This document shows, piece after piece, positions 25,797-35,476 of a DNA stretch of 64,000 nucleotides. Under the pieces are notes generated by a model. It was not told the origin of the DNA. It did not search any database and worked only from the letters and a program-made list of their open reading frames with translations. The stretch comes from Gluconobacter sp. P1C6_b (GTDB lineage: Bacteria > Pseudomonadota > Alphaproteobacteria > Acetobacterales > Acetobacteraceae): positions 39,525 through 103,524 of the forward strand of contig NZ_JACRVU010000012.1 of NCBI RefSeq assembly GCF_018811945.1, in the 5' to 3' direction. The position numbers and the translations under genes were made by a program. Each line of letters starts with the position of its first letter. Within the stretch, counting starts at the first letter, position 1.

Positions 25797-28433
25797 ATGC
25801 GCCGTCTTCTGGTTCTCACAACGCTGCTTGCAGGCCTGCCCCTCGCGCTCCCCGCCCATGCTGAAGGCACGTTTTCCTTCGCCACGACACCGGGTCAGCT
25901 TCCCAAAACCGTCGTGCCGACGGACTACATCATCGACCTGACAACCGACATGGAACATCTGACGCTTCAGGGCGATGAGATCATCCGGGTTGAAGTGCAA
26001 AGCCCGACCGCGGATGTCACGCTCAATCAGGCAGGCCTCAAACTGGCCAGCGCCCTTCTGGACAACTCGCAGAAAGCCGAGATCCGTCAGGATGATGCCG
26101 CCGAAACCGTCACCCTGCACTTCCCGGCTCCTGTTCCGGCTGGCGTCCACACACTGGCCATCAAGTATTCCGGCCCTATCCTGAAAACGCCGAACGGCAT
26201 CTATATTGACGACTACACCGACCCGGCAGGCAAGCCGAAGCGGATGCTGGTCACGCAGTTCGAAGTCGCGGACGCACGCCGGATGTTCCCAGGCTGGGAC
26301 GAGCCGGCCTTCAAGGCAACGTATCAGCTGAACGTCACGCTGCCGTTCGAATACGCGGCTGTCAGCAACATGCCGATCATCGGCACGACGCAGCAGGATG
26401 AAAAGACGAAGCGCGTCTCCTTCAGCCCGACGCCCCGCATGTCGAGCTATCTGCTCGCACTGGTGGCCGGTGACATGGCCTCCGTGGACGGCAAGGCGGA
26501 CGGCACACCCATCCGCGTCTTCGCGCCGAGCGGTCTTGAAAGCCAAGGGACCTACGCCCTGGGTGCCGCCGAGAAGATCCTGCCCTATTACAACGAGTAT
26601 TTCGGCATCAAATATCCGCTGCCCAAAATGGACATGCTGGCCATCCCCGGCAACTATCAGGCCGGTGCGATGGAGAACTGGGGCGCACTGACCTATATCG
26701 ACAACGTTCTCCTGTTCGATCCGAAGAACAGCACGCCGCGCACCCGCGAACTGATCTATGAAGTCGTCGCGCATGAAATGGCGCATCAGTGGTCCGGCGA
26801 TCTGGTGACCATGGGCTGGTGGGACAATATCTGGCTGAACGAGGGCTTTGCCTCCTGGATGGAAATCAAGGCGACGGACAAGATGAACCCGGACTGGGAC
26901 ATCTGGCCGCGCCAGCACGAAACCCGTGAAGAGACGATGGCCACGGACGCCCTGTCTACGACCCATCCGATCCAGCAGGTCATCCACAATGTCAGCGAAG
27001 CCAATTCCGCGTTTGACGGCATCAGCTACGGCAAGGGCGAGCTGGTCATCCGCATGATGGAAGGCTGGCTTGGCGAGGACCATTTCCGCGACGGAATGCG
27101 CGCCTATATGAAGGCCCATGCCTTTGGTAACGCAACCAGTCAGGATCTGTGGAACGCGCTCTCCGGCACGTCGGGGCAGGATGTCGGCAAGGTCGCCCGC
27201 AGCTTCACCGAACAGCCCGGTATTCCGCAGGTCAATGTCGCGGCCGTCTGCAAAAATGGTCAGACAACCTACACCCTGACGCAGAGCCGCTTCACCATCC
27301 ACGACCCGAATGCGAAGGCCCTGACCTGGAACATTCCGGTTGTCGCAGGTGGCCCCGGTCTTGAGACCAGGAAGCTGGTGCTTGGTGCGGAACCCGCCAC
27401 CTTCACCCTGCCCCGCTGCAATGCGCCCCTCAAGCTCGATCTGGGCGAGAGCGGATATTACCGCGTACATTATGACGACGTGGCCTTCGCCCCGATCGCC
27501 GCATCGATCTCAAAATTTGCTCCGGTAGACCGCGCCAACATCCTCGGCGACCAGTTCGCCCAGTTCCGGGCCGGGCATGGCGCGCTGTCCTCCTATTTCG
27601 ACCTCGTTGATCGTCTGACAGCCGCGCATGAGACCGACATCGCCACGCTTGAGGAAATCATCGGCAAGCTGGAGACGCTGGATTTCTACGAAATCGGCAG
27701 CCCGGACCGCCCTGCATTCCAGGCCTATGCCCGCAGCCGCCTTGCCCCGGTCCTGAAGCGTCTCGGCTGGGACCAGAAGCCGCATGAAAGCGTGCTGGAC
27801 ACGATGCTGCGCCCCTCCGTCATTTCGGCACTCGGCACCTTCAATGACCCGGCCGTGCTGACCGAGGCCAAGCGCCGTTTCGCAATCTGGCTGAAAAACC
27901 CGGCATCCCTGCGTCCCGATCTTGTGGGAATAGTTTCGGCTCTGGCGATGAAGCATACCGACGCCGCAACCTGGGAGATCATGGCAAAGAAGGTCCGCGA
28001 CACCCAGGCAACCGAACTCAAGCTCCGTCTGTTCCAGGCCCTCGCGAACGCCACGGATCCGGACCTGATCCGTCGCAACGTGGAACTGGCCTATAGCGGC
28101 GCCATTCCGAACGGCCGTATTTCCATGGCCCTGTCACAGGTCGCCTCCGCCAGCGAAAACCCGGATCTCGTCTGGAAGCTGGTCCGCCAGCACGAGGCCG
28201 AGATCCGCACGCATCTGGCCCCCTGGTCGCAGGACGGGTTCCTGCCCGCCATCGCAGGACATTCCAACAACTCGGACATTCTGGCCGAGCTTCAGAAAGA
28301 TCCGTCTTCCAGCAAGACGACCGGCGCGAAGATTGCCACGGCCCATGCCCTCAACACCGTTGCCGCCCGCAAGGAAGCGGTTCAGGCGACCCAGAGCCAG
28401 ATCCACGACTGGCTTGCCGCCCACACCCACTGA
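25797..28433 (+). CDS. pepN: M1-family aminopeptidase N-like, exported
   Basis: 878 residues. The signal peptide MRRLLVLTTLLAGLPLALPA ends at AHA. GAMENWGA (substrate N-terminus binding) and the zinc site HEMAHQWSGDLV with the third ligand in WLNEGFASW are intact (about 315-350). A beta domain and a long helical ERAP1-like C-terminal domain follow, giving the normal M1 length. It removes N-terminal residues from peptides, probably in the periplasm. The gene is alone on its strand. A 12-base-spaced hairpin follows the stop. Confidence 0.93.
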   Translation: MRRLLVLTTLLAGLPLALPAHAEGTFSFATTPGQLPKTVVPTDYIIDLTTDMEHLTLQGDEIIRVEVQSPTADVTLNQAGLKLASALLDNSQKAEIRQDDAAETVTLHFPAPVPAGVHTLAIKYSGPILKTPNGIYIDDYTDPAGKPKRMLVTQFEVADARRMFPGWDEPAFKATYQLNVTLPFEYAAVSNMPIIGTTQQDEKTKRVSFSPTPRMSSYLLALVAGDMASVDGKADGTPIRVFAPSGLESQGTYALGAAEKILPYYNEYFGIKYPLPKMDMLAIPGNYQAGAMENWGALTYIDNVLLFDPKNSTPRTRELIYEVVAHEMAHQWSGDLVTMGWWDNIWLNEGFASWMEIKATDKMNPDWDIWPRQHETREETMATDALSTTHPIQQVIHNVSEANSAFDGISYGKGELVIRMMEGWLGEDHFRDGMRAYMKAHAFGNATSQDLWNALSGTSGQDVGKVARSFTEQPGIPQVNVAAVCKNGQTTYTLTQSRFTIHDPNAKALTWNIPVVAGGPGLETRKLVLGAEPATFTLPRCNAPLKLDLGESGYYRVHYDDVAFAPIAASISKFAPVDRANILGDQFAQFRAGHGALSSYFDLVDRLTAAHETDIATLEEIIGKLETLDFYEIGSPDRPAFQAYARSRLAPVLKRLGWDQKPHESVLDTMLRPSVISALGTFNDPAVLTEAKRRFAIWLKNPASLRPDLVGIVSALAMKHTDAATWEIMAKKVRDTQATELKLRLFQALANATDPDLIRRNVELAYSGAIPNGRISMALSQVASASENPDLVWKLVRQHEAEIRTHLAPWSQDGFLPAIAGHSNNSDILAELQKDPSSSKTTGAKIATAHALNTVAARKEAVQATQSQIHDWLAAHTH

Positions 28434-28452
28434 TACACTCACACGAACACCC

Positions 28453-28481
28453 GGACGAGGCGGAAAAGATCTGCCTCGTCC
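28453..28481 (+). terminator. Hairpin after the M1 aminopeptidase gene
   Basis: GGACGAGGC (28453-28461) pairs exactly with GCCTCGTCC (28473-28481). There is no T-run, so it may only pause transcription or protect the 3' end. Confidence 0.4.
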
Positions 28482-28550
28482 CTGTCCGGGGCGGCCAAAC
28501 TGTTATAGGGATGGCGCTCCCGTTTTACCGCCACCGGACCATCCTGCCCC

Positions 28551-30191
28551 ATGCTTCAGATCGAAAACCTTGTCTTCAACGCCTGGGGACGACAGTTCTT
28601 CAATCGTGCAAGCGCCAACCTGCCCAACCCGTCCAAGGTGTCTCTGGTCGGCCGGAACGGCGTCGGGAAATCCACACTTTTCAAACTGATCAAGGGCGAG
28701 CTTCAGCCGGATTCCGGTGAGATCGTCATCCCCCGTGCCGCCCGCGTGGCGACCGTGGATCAGGAGCATCCCGCCACCCCCATCAGCCTGATCGACACGA
28801 TCCTCGCCGCCGACACCGAACGCGCCGCCCTCATGGCCGAGCTGGAAACGGCCGATCCGGAGCGGATGGGCGATATCTGGATGCGGCTGATCGAAATCGA
28901 CGCCGACAGCGCTCCCTCTCGCGCGGCTGAAATTCTCAACGGTCTGGGCTTCTCCACGGCCGATCTCGACCGACCGATGGCCGAGTTCTCTGGCGGCTGG
29001 CGGATGCGCGTGGCGCTCGCCGCTGCGCTGTTTGCCGAGCCCGACCTGCTGCTGCTCGATGAGCCGACGAACTATCTCGATCTTGAAGGCGCGCTATGGC
29101 TGGAAGCACGCCTTGCCCGCTATCCCCATTCCGCGCTCATCATCAGCCATGACCGCGAACTGCTGAATAATTCCGTCGATTTCACGCTGCATGTCACGGA
29201 AGGAAAGCTGGAACTCTACACCGGCGGCTACGACGATTTCGAGCGCCAGCGTGCCGAGAAAATCCGCCTGCAGAGCGCTACCCGCGCCAAGCAGGAAGCC
29301 GAACGCGCCCATCTTCAGTCCTTCGTGGACCGCTTCAAGGCGTCCGCCGCGAAAGCTGCGCAGGCCCAGAGCCGCGTCAAGCGCCTCGCCAAACTGACGC
29401 CGATCGAAACCACAATCGAGGCTTCGGTCTCGCCGTTCCTGCTTCCCTCCCCCCCTCGTCCGCTGGCACCGCCCCTCATCCGGCTGGAAAACGTCGAGGT
29501 CGGATATGGCGACGATCCGGCCATCCTGCGCGATCTGAACCTTCGCCTCGACGTGGACGACCGTATCGGTCTGCTCGGTGTCAACGGTGCCGGCAAGTCC
29601 ACCTTTGCGAAAATGATCGCGGGTGCACTCGAAGTCCGTTCCGGAGAGGTCTCCCGCTCCCCCCGGATCGAGGTCGGCTGGTTCCATCAGCATCAGATCG
29701 AGGCGCTCGACCCCGAACAGACCCCGCTCGACATCATGCGCGAAGCCCGTCCGACGGACAGCGACCAGTCCCACCGCTCCCGTCTTGCGCAGTTTGGTAT
29801 CCATTTCGAAAAGCAGGGCACCAAGGTCGAAGCACTCTCCGGCGGCGAGCGTGCCCGCCTGCTGCTGAACATGGTCGCAATGGCCGCCCCGCATCTTCTG
29901 ATCCTCGATGAGCCGACCAACCATCTGGATATCGACAGCCGCCGCGCCCTGCTGGACGCCCTGAACAGTTACGAAGGCGCGGTCATCCTCATCACCCATG
30001 ACCGCTCGCTCATGGAACTGGTCGCGGACCGGCTGTGGCTGGCCGCAGACAATCAGATCGTTCCCTTCGATGGCGACATGGACGATTATGCCAGGTTCGT
30101 CATCGAGCGCGCCAAAGGTGGAACATCCGCCCCGTCCCAGAGCGCAGCAAAGGAAAAACGCTCCAAGGGCAAGAAAAAGAAGACCAAATAA
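28551..30191 (+). CDS. ABC-F family ATPase (YheS/Uup-like)
   Basis: 546 residues with two ABC domains and no membrane segment. Domain 1: Walker A GRNGVGKST, signature FSGGWRMR and Walker B LLLLDEPTNYLD. Domain 2: GVNGAGKST, LSGGERAR and LILDEPTNHLD. A charged linker (residues about 225-285) is rich in Arg, Gln and Ala. The very basic C-terminal tail (KEKRSKGKKKKTK) suits ribosome binding. ABC-F proteins act on the ribosome to relieve stalling; YheS is the closest general layout. The gene stands alone. Confidence 0.92.
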   Translation: MLQIENLVFNAWGRQFFNRASANLPNPSKVSLVGRNGVGKSTLFKLIKGELQPDSGEIVIPRAARVATVDQEHPATPISLIDTILAADTERAALMAELETADPERMGDIWMRLIEIDADSAPSRAAEILNGLGFSTADLDRPMAEFSGGWRMRVALAAALFAEPDLLLLDEPTNYLDLEGALWLEARLARYPHSALIISHDRELLNNSVDFTLHVTEGKLELYTGGYDDFERQRAEKIRLQSATRAKQEAERAHLQSFVDRFKASAAKAAQAQSRVKRLAKLTPIETTIEASVSPFLLPSPPRPLAPPLIRLENVEVGYGDDPAILRDLNLRLDVDDRIGLLGVNGAGKSTFAKMIAGALEVRSGEVSRSPRIEVGWFHQHQIEALDPEQTPLDIMREARPTDSDQSHRSRLAQFGIHFEKQGTKVEALSGGERARLLLNMVAMAAPHLLILDEPTNHLDIDSRRALLDALNSYEGAVILITHDRSLMELVADRLWLAADNQIVPFDGDMDDYARFVIERAKGGTSAPSQSAAKEKRSKGKKKKTK

Positions 30192-30494
30192 GAAAATACA
30201 GTAACCATTATTGAGGAGGGATGTATTTGAATAACCCCTCCTCGGTATCCTGTCCCCAATATGAAAATCATTAAATACCTGGAGCAGGATAGCGAATATA
30301 CTTCCATAAAGCGTGGTAAGTTGTTATTCTGATCCATAAATAATGTGTAATTTTCGTTATTTTTGAGGTATATCAATTTTCAAACTTCCGTGACCGCGTA
30401 AGTCTCTCCTGACGGGCAGTTCCCATCGACATGCCCGGCGTGGCGGTCGGGTAATTGATGGAATTCCTCGGACGGATTTTAGGAAGGGAAAAGT
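30192..30494. other. AT-rich intergenic region before the porin gene
   Basis: About 303 bp with no convincing gene. It contains a hairpin GAGGAGGG (30213-30220)/CCCTCCTC (30236-30243) without a T-run soon after the ABC-F stop, and an AT-rich centre (about 30255-30370) likely to hold the porin promoter. AGGAAGGG at 30481 is the porin ribosome-binding site. Confidence 0.5.
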
Positions 30495-32423
30495 GTGTCT
30501 CCTCTCGGTGGCCTGAAGATCACGGGAAATTACCTGCCCAGACGGTATAGACTGCTTCTGGGTGCCGTCTTCTTCATTGGTGCCCCCCTTCCGGCCTTCG
30601 CCCAGAGCGCCGACGACCAGGAACTGGCCGCCATCAAGGCAGAGATGCGCATGCTCGAAGGCCGTCTCCAGGCCATTGAACAACGCCGCCATGCCGGATC
30701 TGCTTCCCATGCGGCCCATCCGAATGCCGCGAAAACATCCGTCGCGCACAGGGTGCCGATAAAGGGCGAGGCTCCCAAAATCGAAACCGCCCGAGCGGCA
30801 ACATCGCCGTCCTCTCCGACCGGCAGCATTCCCCGCCCCGGCAGCGGGATCATGCCGGTTTCAACAGCGGGATTGGTCCCGGACAGCGTCACGGCAGGCT
30901 CCGCAACGGTCCCTTCGACCCCGATCGTTACGCCGGCCCATCAGACACCGCCGCCGTTGTTCCAGTGGCTGGGGAACCAGCACAACGAGGCGCACCGGAC
31001 ATCCATCGACCTGACATCGTCCAGTCCGCTCGCCATTACCCAGACGGAAGTGGATCATCTTCCGCCGGTCTTCCAGATTGGCAATCTGACCGTCAGGCTG
31101 GGCGGGTTCATCGATTTCTCCAACATCTGGAGAAGTTCGAACATGACCAGTGGCCCTGCGACGGCGTGGAACAATTTCCCGTATGCCAACAGCCCAAATC
31201 ACGGGCTGAGCGAGGAACGGTTTTCCGCACAGCTTTCACGTTTCTCCACGCTTCTGGAAGCCAATCCGACCAAGTCCGTCCGTCTTCAGGCCTATGTGGA
31301 AACCGATTTCGGTGGGTCTGGCGGGACGACGAACAGTGTGCAGATCAATGGTTATACCCCCCGTCTGCGGCAGGGATATTTCACCTTCACGCAGAAAGAC
31401 TGGGGGCTGCACGTCCTCATGGGCCAGGCCTGGAGCCTGACGACCAATTACGCCAAGGGCGTCATTCCCCGTCAGGAACAGCTCCCGGCCGTTACGGATA
31501 ACAACCAGATCCCGGGCATTACCTTTACCCGCGTGCCACAGATCCGGATCGCCAAGGACTGGGACAAGAAATACTGGATCGCGCTGTCAATCGAGGACCC
31601 CCAGGCGACGGTCGGCTTCTCTGATACGCTCAGCTCCGGTGGGACCCTGCCAGCCAGTTACGGCCATCTGGCCGGGCCACGTGTCTATTACGCCAATAGC
31701 GGTGGCGTCCTGCTGAATCCGAACACGCAGTACAGCTACAACCCGGCACCCGACATCGTCCTCAAAACGGCAGTCGATACGTCGTTCGGGCATTATGAAG
31801 TCTTTGGTCTTGCCCGCTGGTTCCGGGGACTGGTTCAGCCGGCCGGGGAGAACCATACCCATAAAAGCACCCAGTTCGGCGGTGGCGTGGGCGCTGGCAT
31901 GACCGTGCCGCTCGGGACCGACAAGCTTCAGCTGACCGGAAACGTGCTTGCCGGTCAGGGTGTCGGACGTTACGGCCCCAGCCTCATTCCCGATACGACC
32001 TTCGACAGCAACGGCAATCCCACTCCGATCCCGGAAATCATGGGGTCGCTCGGGCTGGTCGGGCATCCGGCACGCTCCGTGCTGCTTTACACCTATGGCG
32101 GTGTGGAGAGCGCGGGACGCCGCACCTATCTGGGCGCCGATGGCATCCAGCATGGCTATGGCGCGACAGACCTGAACCTGTCCGGCTGTGAATACGAATT
32201 CGGAACGTGCTCCGCCCAGACGAGAACGCTGGCCTCCCTGACGACGGGTGGCTGGTGGCACTTCCTGGACGGCCATTACGGCAGTGTCATGGGCGGGCTT
32301 CAGTACACCTATATCCGGAAGTTCGCCTTCAAAGGCAATGACGGCGCGGATCATGCCGTCGATCCCACGACTTACGGACATACGGTGTATGTGACCTTCC
32401 GTTATTACCCCTTCCAGCAATAG
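30495..32423 (+). CDS. DcaP-like outer-membrane porin
   Basis: 642 residues starting at GTG 30495, just after AGGAAGGGAAAA. An unusually long signal region ends at PAFA-QS (about residue 36). A short coiled coil follows (DQELAAIKAEMRMLEGRLQ), then a Pro/Ala/Thr-rich linker, and from about 190 a beta-barrel with alternating aromatic strands such as VRLGGFIDFSNIW. DcaP-type trimeric porins have the same coiled-coil plus barrel plan and admit negatively charged small molecules. It lies upstream of an MFS carrier gene, with which it may form an outer/inner membrane uptake pair. Confidence 0.8.
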   Translation: MSPLGGLKITGNYLPRRYRLLLGAVFFIGAPLPAFAQSADDQELAAIKAEMRMLEGRLQAIEQRRHAGSASHAAHPNAAKTSVAHRVPIKGEAPKIETARAATSPSSPTGSIPRPGSGIMPVSTAGLVPDSVTAGSATVPSTPIVTPAHQTPPPLFQWLGNQHNEAHRTSIDLTSSSPLAITQTEVDHLPPVFQIGNLTVRLGGFIDFSNIWRSSNMTSGPATAWNNFPYANSPNHGLSEERFSAQLSRFSTLLEANPTKSVRLQAYVETDFGGSGGTTNSVQINGYTPRLRQGYFTFTQKDWGLHVLMGQAWSLTTNYAKGVIPRQEQLPAVTDNNQIPGITFTRVPQIRIAKDWDKKYWIALSIEDPQATVGFSDTLSSGGTLPASYGHLAGPRVYYANSGGVLLNPNTQYSYNPAPDIVLKTAVDTSFGHYEVFGLARWFRGLVQPAGENHTHKSTQFGGGVGAGMTVPLGTDKLQLTGNVLAGQGVGRYGPSLIPDTTFDSNGNPTPIPEIMGSLGLVGHPARSVLLYTYGGVESAGRRTYLGADGIQHGYGATDLNLSGCEYEFGTCSAQTRTLASLTTGGWWHFLDGHYGSVMGGLQYTYIRKFAFKGNDGADHAVDPTTYGHTVYVTFRYYPFQQ

Positions 32424-32552
32424 CATCTGGTGAAATATTCACATTCCCTGACAAATCATTCCAATCGCAAACAGGCCTTTTTCAAGACTTTCACGCCCTC
32501 ACAGTCATGGTTTCCGGTCTGACAGGCCCGCCATGACACACTGGAGAATTTC

Positions 32553-33845
32553 ATGTCCGGCACAACAACTCAGGCGCCCCCCAAGCCCCTGAATCCGTCC
32601 CCGACGCAACCGCAGAAACTTCAGCCGCTTTATGTGCTGTCATGGTTCCTGTGCGCGCTGTTCTACTTCTATCAGTATGCGATCCGTTCCGCTCCCGGCA
32701 TCATGCAGGATGAGCTGACCCAGGCCTGGGGCAACAGCCATCTCGGCCTGATGATTGCGTCCTATTACATCGTCTACGCGCTGATGGCCCTTGCAGTGGG
32801 CGTGCTGCTGGACCGCTATGGCGCCCATGCCATCATGCCGATGTTCATTGCCATCACGGGCGTGGGCTGTCTGATCTTCGGCCAGGGCAGTCTGGTTGCG
32901 GGTATTGGCGGCTACATCATCCAGGGCATCGGTGCGATCTGTGCCTTCGTCGGTGCGTCCTATGTTGCCGCGCGCTATCTTCCGGCCCGGACGCTGGCGC
33001 TTTTCGTCGGTCTGACGCAGTGCATGGGCATGGCTGGTGCCGCCTTCGGCTCCAAGCCGACGCGCATCCTGATCGATCCGCATGGGTCTTTCCACATCCC
33101 CTGGCAGTCGGTCTGGCTGGGCTTTGGTGTCATCGGGCTCCTGCTGGCTGTGGCAGTCTTTTTCGTCATGCCGCGCGATACGGGTGACAGCGCCCAACAC
33201 CATGGTGATTTTTCCATGGCCAACCTGCTGCGTCCCTTCAAGATCATCTTCTCCAACCCGCAGAGCTGGATTGCCGGTCTTGCCGGTGGCCTGCTCTTCG
33301 TGCCGACCACGATCGGTGCTCTGGGCTGGGGTGCGCTGATGCTGAGCAAGGGCGAACACACGACGATGGGCTTTGCGGCCACGGATGTGTCGATGGTCCC
33401 CATCGGCTGGGTCATCGGCTGCCCGCTTCTGGGCTGGATTTCCGACAAGATCGGCCGTCGCAAGCCTGTCATGATCGGCGGCGCACTGGTGCTGCTGGCA
33501 GCGTCGCTCTGCGCACTTTACGTGCCGGTCGGCGTTATGCCGCACTACTCCGTGGCGCTGATCATGGGTATTGCGTCCGGTGCGGCCATGATCCCGTTCT
33601 CCTCGATGAAGGAAGTCAATCCGCCCGAGGTCAAGGGAACGGCCGCCGGTGTCATGAACTTCCTCGTGTTCGGCACAACCGGCATCATGTCCCCGCTTGT
33701 TTCCGCCCTCATGGGCAAGGATGCGCCGGAGACGATGGAACAGTTCCATACGGCTTTCCTGCCGCTGGTCGTCGGTATCGGAATTGCCATTGTGCTCGGC
33801 TTCCTGCTCAAGGAAACCGGATGGAAAGTCCGCAAGACGTCCTGA
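32553..33845 (+). CDS. MFS transporter
   Basis: 430 residues, twelve predicted spans. The cytoplasmic loop motif between spans 2 and 3 reads GVLLDRYGAH and the matching one in the second half is GWISDKIGRRKP. SSMKEVNPPEVKGTAAG is typical of anion:cation symporter-like members. A proline-rich hydrophilic N-terminus of about 25 residues precedes span 1. The substrate is unknown; the preceding porin may share it. It ends in a strong terminator. Confidence 0.88.
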   Translation: MSGTTTQAPPKPLNPSPTQPQKLQPLYVLSWFLCALFYFYQYAIRSAPGIMQDELTQAWGNSHLGLMIASYYIVYALMALAVGVLLDRYGAHAIMPMFIAITGVGCLIFGQGSLVAGIGGYIIQGIGAICAFVGASYVAARYLPARTLALFVGLTQCMGMAGAAFGSKPTRILIDPHGSFHIPWQSVWLGFGVIGLLLAVAVFFVMPRDTGDSAQHHGDFSMANLLRPFKIIFSNPQSWIAGLAGGLLFVPTTIGALGWGALMLSKGEHTTMGFAATDVSMVPIGWVIGCPLLGWISDKIGRRKPVMIGGALVLLAASLCALYVPVGVMPHYSVALIMGIASGAAMIPFSSMKEVNPPEVKGTAAGVMNFLVFGTTGIMSPLVSALMGKDAPETMEQFHTAFLPLVVGIGIAIVLGFLLKETGWKVRKTS

Positions 33846-33870
33846 TTTTTCCGGACAGTCCGAAAAAGAA

Positions 33871-33899
33871 AACGGCCCACTTTCGTGGGCCGTTTTTTT
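33871..33899. terminator. Strong terminator between MFS and YceI genes
   Basis: AACGGCCCAC (33871-33880), loop TTTC, GTGGGCCGTT (33885-33894), then a T-run to 33899. The A-rich left flank also gives a T-tract on the minus strand, so it can serve both convergent genes. Confidence 0.93.
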
Positions 33900-33906
33900 A
33901 TGCGCG

Positions 33907-34518
33907 TTATTTCGCGGCAGTCTTCTCAAACGCCCCGGCAATCGTCAGCGTCACGTCATCGCCGACATAGGGGACATATTTCTTCACGCCGAAATCGCTG
34001 CGATGGATCGTCGCTTCGGCCTGAAAGCCGACCGTATAGGCCTTGTCCATCGGGTTGACGCCTGCGCCCACGAAATGGACGTGCAGGACTTCCGGGTGCG
34101 TGACGCCATGCAGCGTCAGGTTGCCGGTCACCAGAGCCTCATCTGTGCCTGTGCGGCGGACCTGCGTCGAGACGAAGGTCGCATCCGGATATTTCGCGAC
34201 ATCGAACCATTCACTGTTTTTGAGTTCGCCTGTCAGAACCGTGCTGGTGGTCGAAATGCTCGAAACCGGGATGGTCACGTTCAGGTGCGAGGCCTCCGGA
34301 TTGGCCGTATCAAGCTGAAGCGCGCCGGTGACGCCGGAAAGCTGGCCGGAATAATAGGTGAAGCCGAAATGCAGCACGGAAAAGCCGATCTGCGTATGGG
34401 TGGTCTCGACCGTATAGGCGCCGGACTGCACCTCAGCAGGGTTGGCGGCATAAGCCGTGGAAGACAGGAGGGCGAGAGCGAACGCAGCGCCTGCGCTCTT
34501 GAGAAAACGTGTTTGCAT
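33907..34518 (-). CDS. YceI-family periplasmic lipid-binding protein
   Basis: About 203 residues with a clear signal peptide (MQTRFLKSAGAAFALALLSS, cleaved at AYA-AN). The YceI lipocalin-like barrel is shown by YTVETTHTQIGFSVLHFGF, LTLHGVTHPE and ATIHRSDFGVKKYVP. These proteins bind isoprenoid or other amphiphilic chains in the periplasm; some are acid- or base-induced. Another in-frame ATG six codons upstream (34536) has no better ribosome site. The upstream dioxygenase gene ends 38 bp away, so the two may be cotranscribed. Confidence 0.88.
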   Translation of the reverse strand: MQTRFLKSAGAAFALALLSSTAYAANPAEVQSGAYTVETTHTQIGFSVLHFGFTYYSGQLSGVTGALQLDTANPEASHLNVTIPVSSISTTSTVLTGELKNSEWFDVAKYPDATFVSTQVRRTGTDEALVTGNLTLHGVTHPEVLHVHFVGAGVNPMDKAYTVGFQAEATIHRSDFGVKKYVPYVGDDVTLTIAGAFEKTAAK

Positions 34519-34555
34519 GACGTCATGATCTTTCATGGAAGGTGAGTTGAGGAGA

Positions 34556-35371
34556 TCAGCCGAACCGGAAACCGGACAGGGCCTTCCCCATGACGATATC
34601 GTTGTAATCGCAATGACCTGCGTCAGTTCCCGCGGCTCCGGCGGCAAACATCAACGGCAGGAGATGTTCTGGCTGGGGGTGACACTCCCGCGCGAATGGG
34701 GCGTGCTCCCAGTCCAGCAGGCTCTTTGTGCGACGATCAGGCGGAGCCTCGACCGCCTGCTGAAGCCAGGTGTCGAATGCGACCGACCTGGCATCCGACA
34801 CGGCATCGGGGCGCATCAGATGACGCATGTTGTGGTAAGTCATGCCCGTGCCCACAATCAGGATGTTTTCATCCCGCAGAGGCGCCAGCATCTCCCCCAC
34901 TTGCAGAACGCCTGCGGCATCCAGCGACCCGGGTAGAGAAATTTCCACGACCGGAATATCCGCATCGGGAAATGCGAGCATGAAGGGAATGAACACTCCG
35001 TGATCCAGTCCGCGCGTGGCATTTTCTGTGCAGGCAATGCCCCTGTTACGCACGAGGTCACGGATTTTCCCGGCCAAGGCAGGCGCTCCGGGTACGGGAT
35101 ATTCAAGCTGATAGGTGTGAGGTGGAAAGCCGTAATAATCATAGATCAGCGACGGATGGGCTGCTGATCCGACAACCATATCCGATGTCTCCCAGTGGCC
35201 GGAGAGGACCACAATGGCATTCGGACGACGTGGCAGGGATGGCTCTACAGACCGGAGATAGGCTGCCATGCGATCCCATGTCGTCCCCCACTCCATAAAG
35301 AAGCACGGACCGCCACCATGCGGCAGAAAAAGAACGGGTTGCCGCGTAGTGTCCTGATCTTTCAGGGTCAT
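34556..35371 (-). CDS. LigB-type extradiol ring-opening dioxygenase (DODA-like)
   Basis: 271 residues. The class III extradiol pattern includes LFLPHGGGP, IVVLSGHWETS and GLDHGVFIPF, whose histidines bind the metal and act in catalysis, and VGTGMTYHNMRHL further on. Family members such as YgiD open catechol-type rings (for example L-DOPA) with O2. GGAGG lies 8 bases before the ATG at 35371. It is divergent from a LysR gene with a 105-bp gap, an arrangement typical of an inducible aromatic or detoxification enzyme. The natural substrate is unknown. Confidence 0.88.
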   Translation of the reverse strand: MTLKDQDTTRQPVLFLPHGGGPCFFMEWGTTWDRMAAYLRSVEPSLPRRPNAIVVLSGHWETSDMVVGSAAHPSLIYDYYGFPPHTYQLEYPVPGAPALAGKIRDLVRNRGIACTENATRGLDHGVFIPFMLAFPDADIPVVEISLPGSLDAAGVLQVGEMLAPLRDENILIVGTGMTYHNMRHLMRPDAVSDARSVAFDTWLQQAVEAPPDRRTKSLLDWEHAPFARECHPQPEHLLPLMFAAGAAGTDAGHCDYNDIVMGKALSGFRFG

Positions 35372-35476
35372 CGTGATTGCCTCCGTTCCGTGCGATGGAA
35401 CTGATCTTGCCACCCTCACCCAAAAAGAATAATTCCCTCATCCGGGATAGGATCTGACACCAGGAGTGTGAGGTGA

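Noticed and set aside
25668..27470. Leftward 600-codon open frame opposite the M1 aminopeptidase
   Set aside because: The M1 gene has signal peptide and intact zinc motif; the opposite frame has no recognisable domain.
30213..30243. Hairpin after the ABC-F gene as a terminator
   Set aside because: The stem is good but there is no T-run; kept only as part of the intergenic description.
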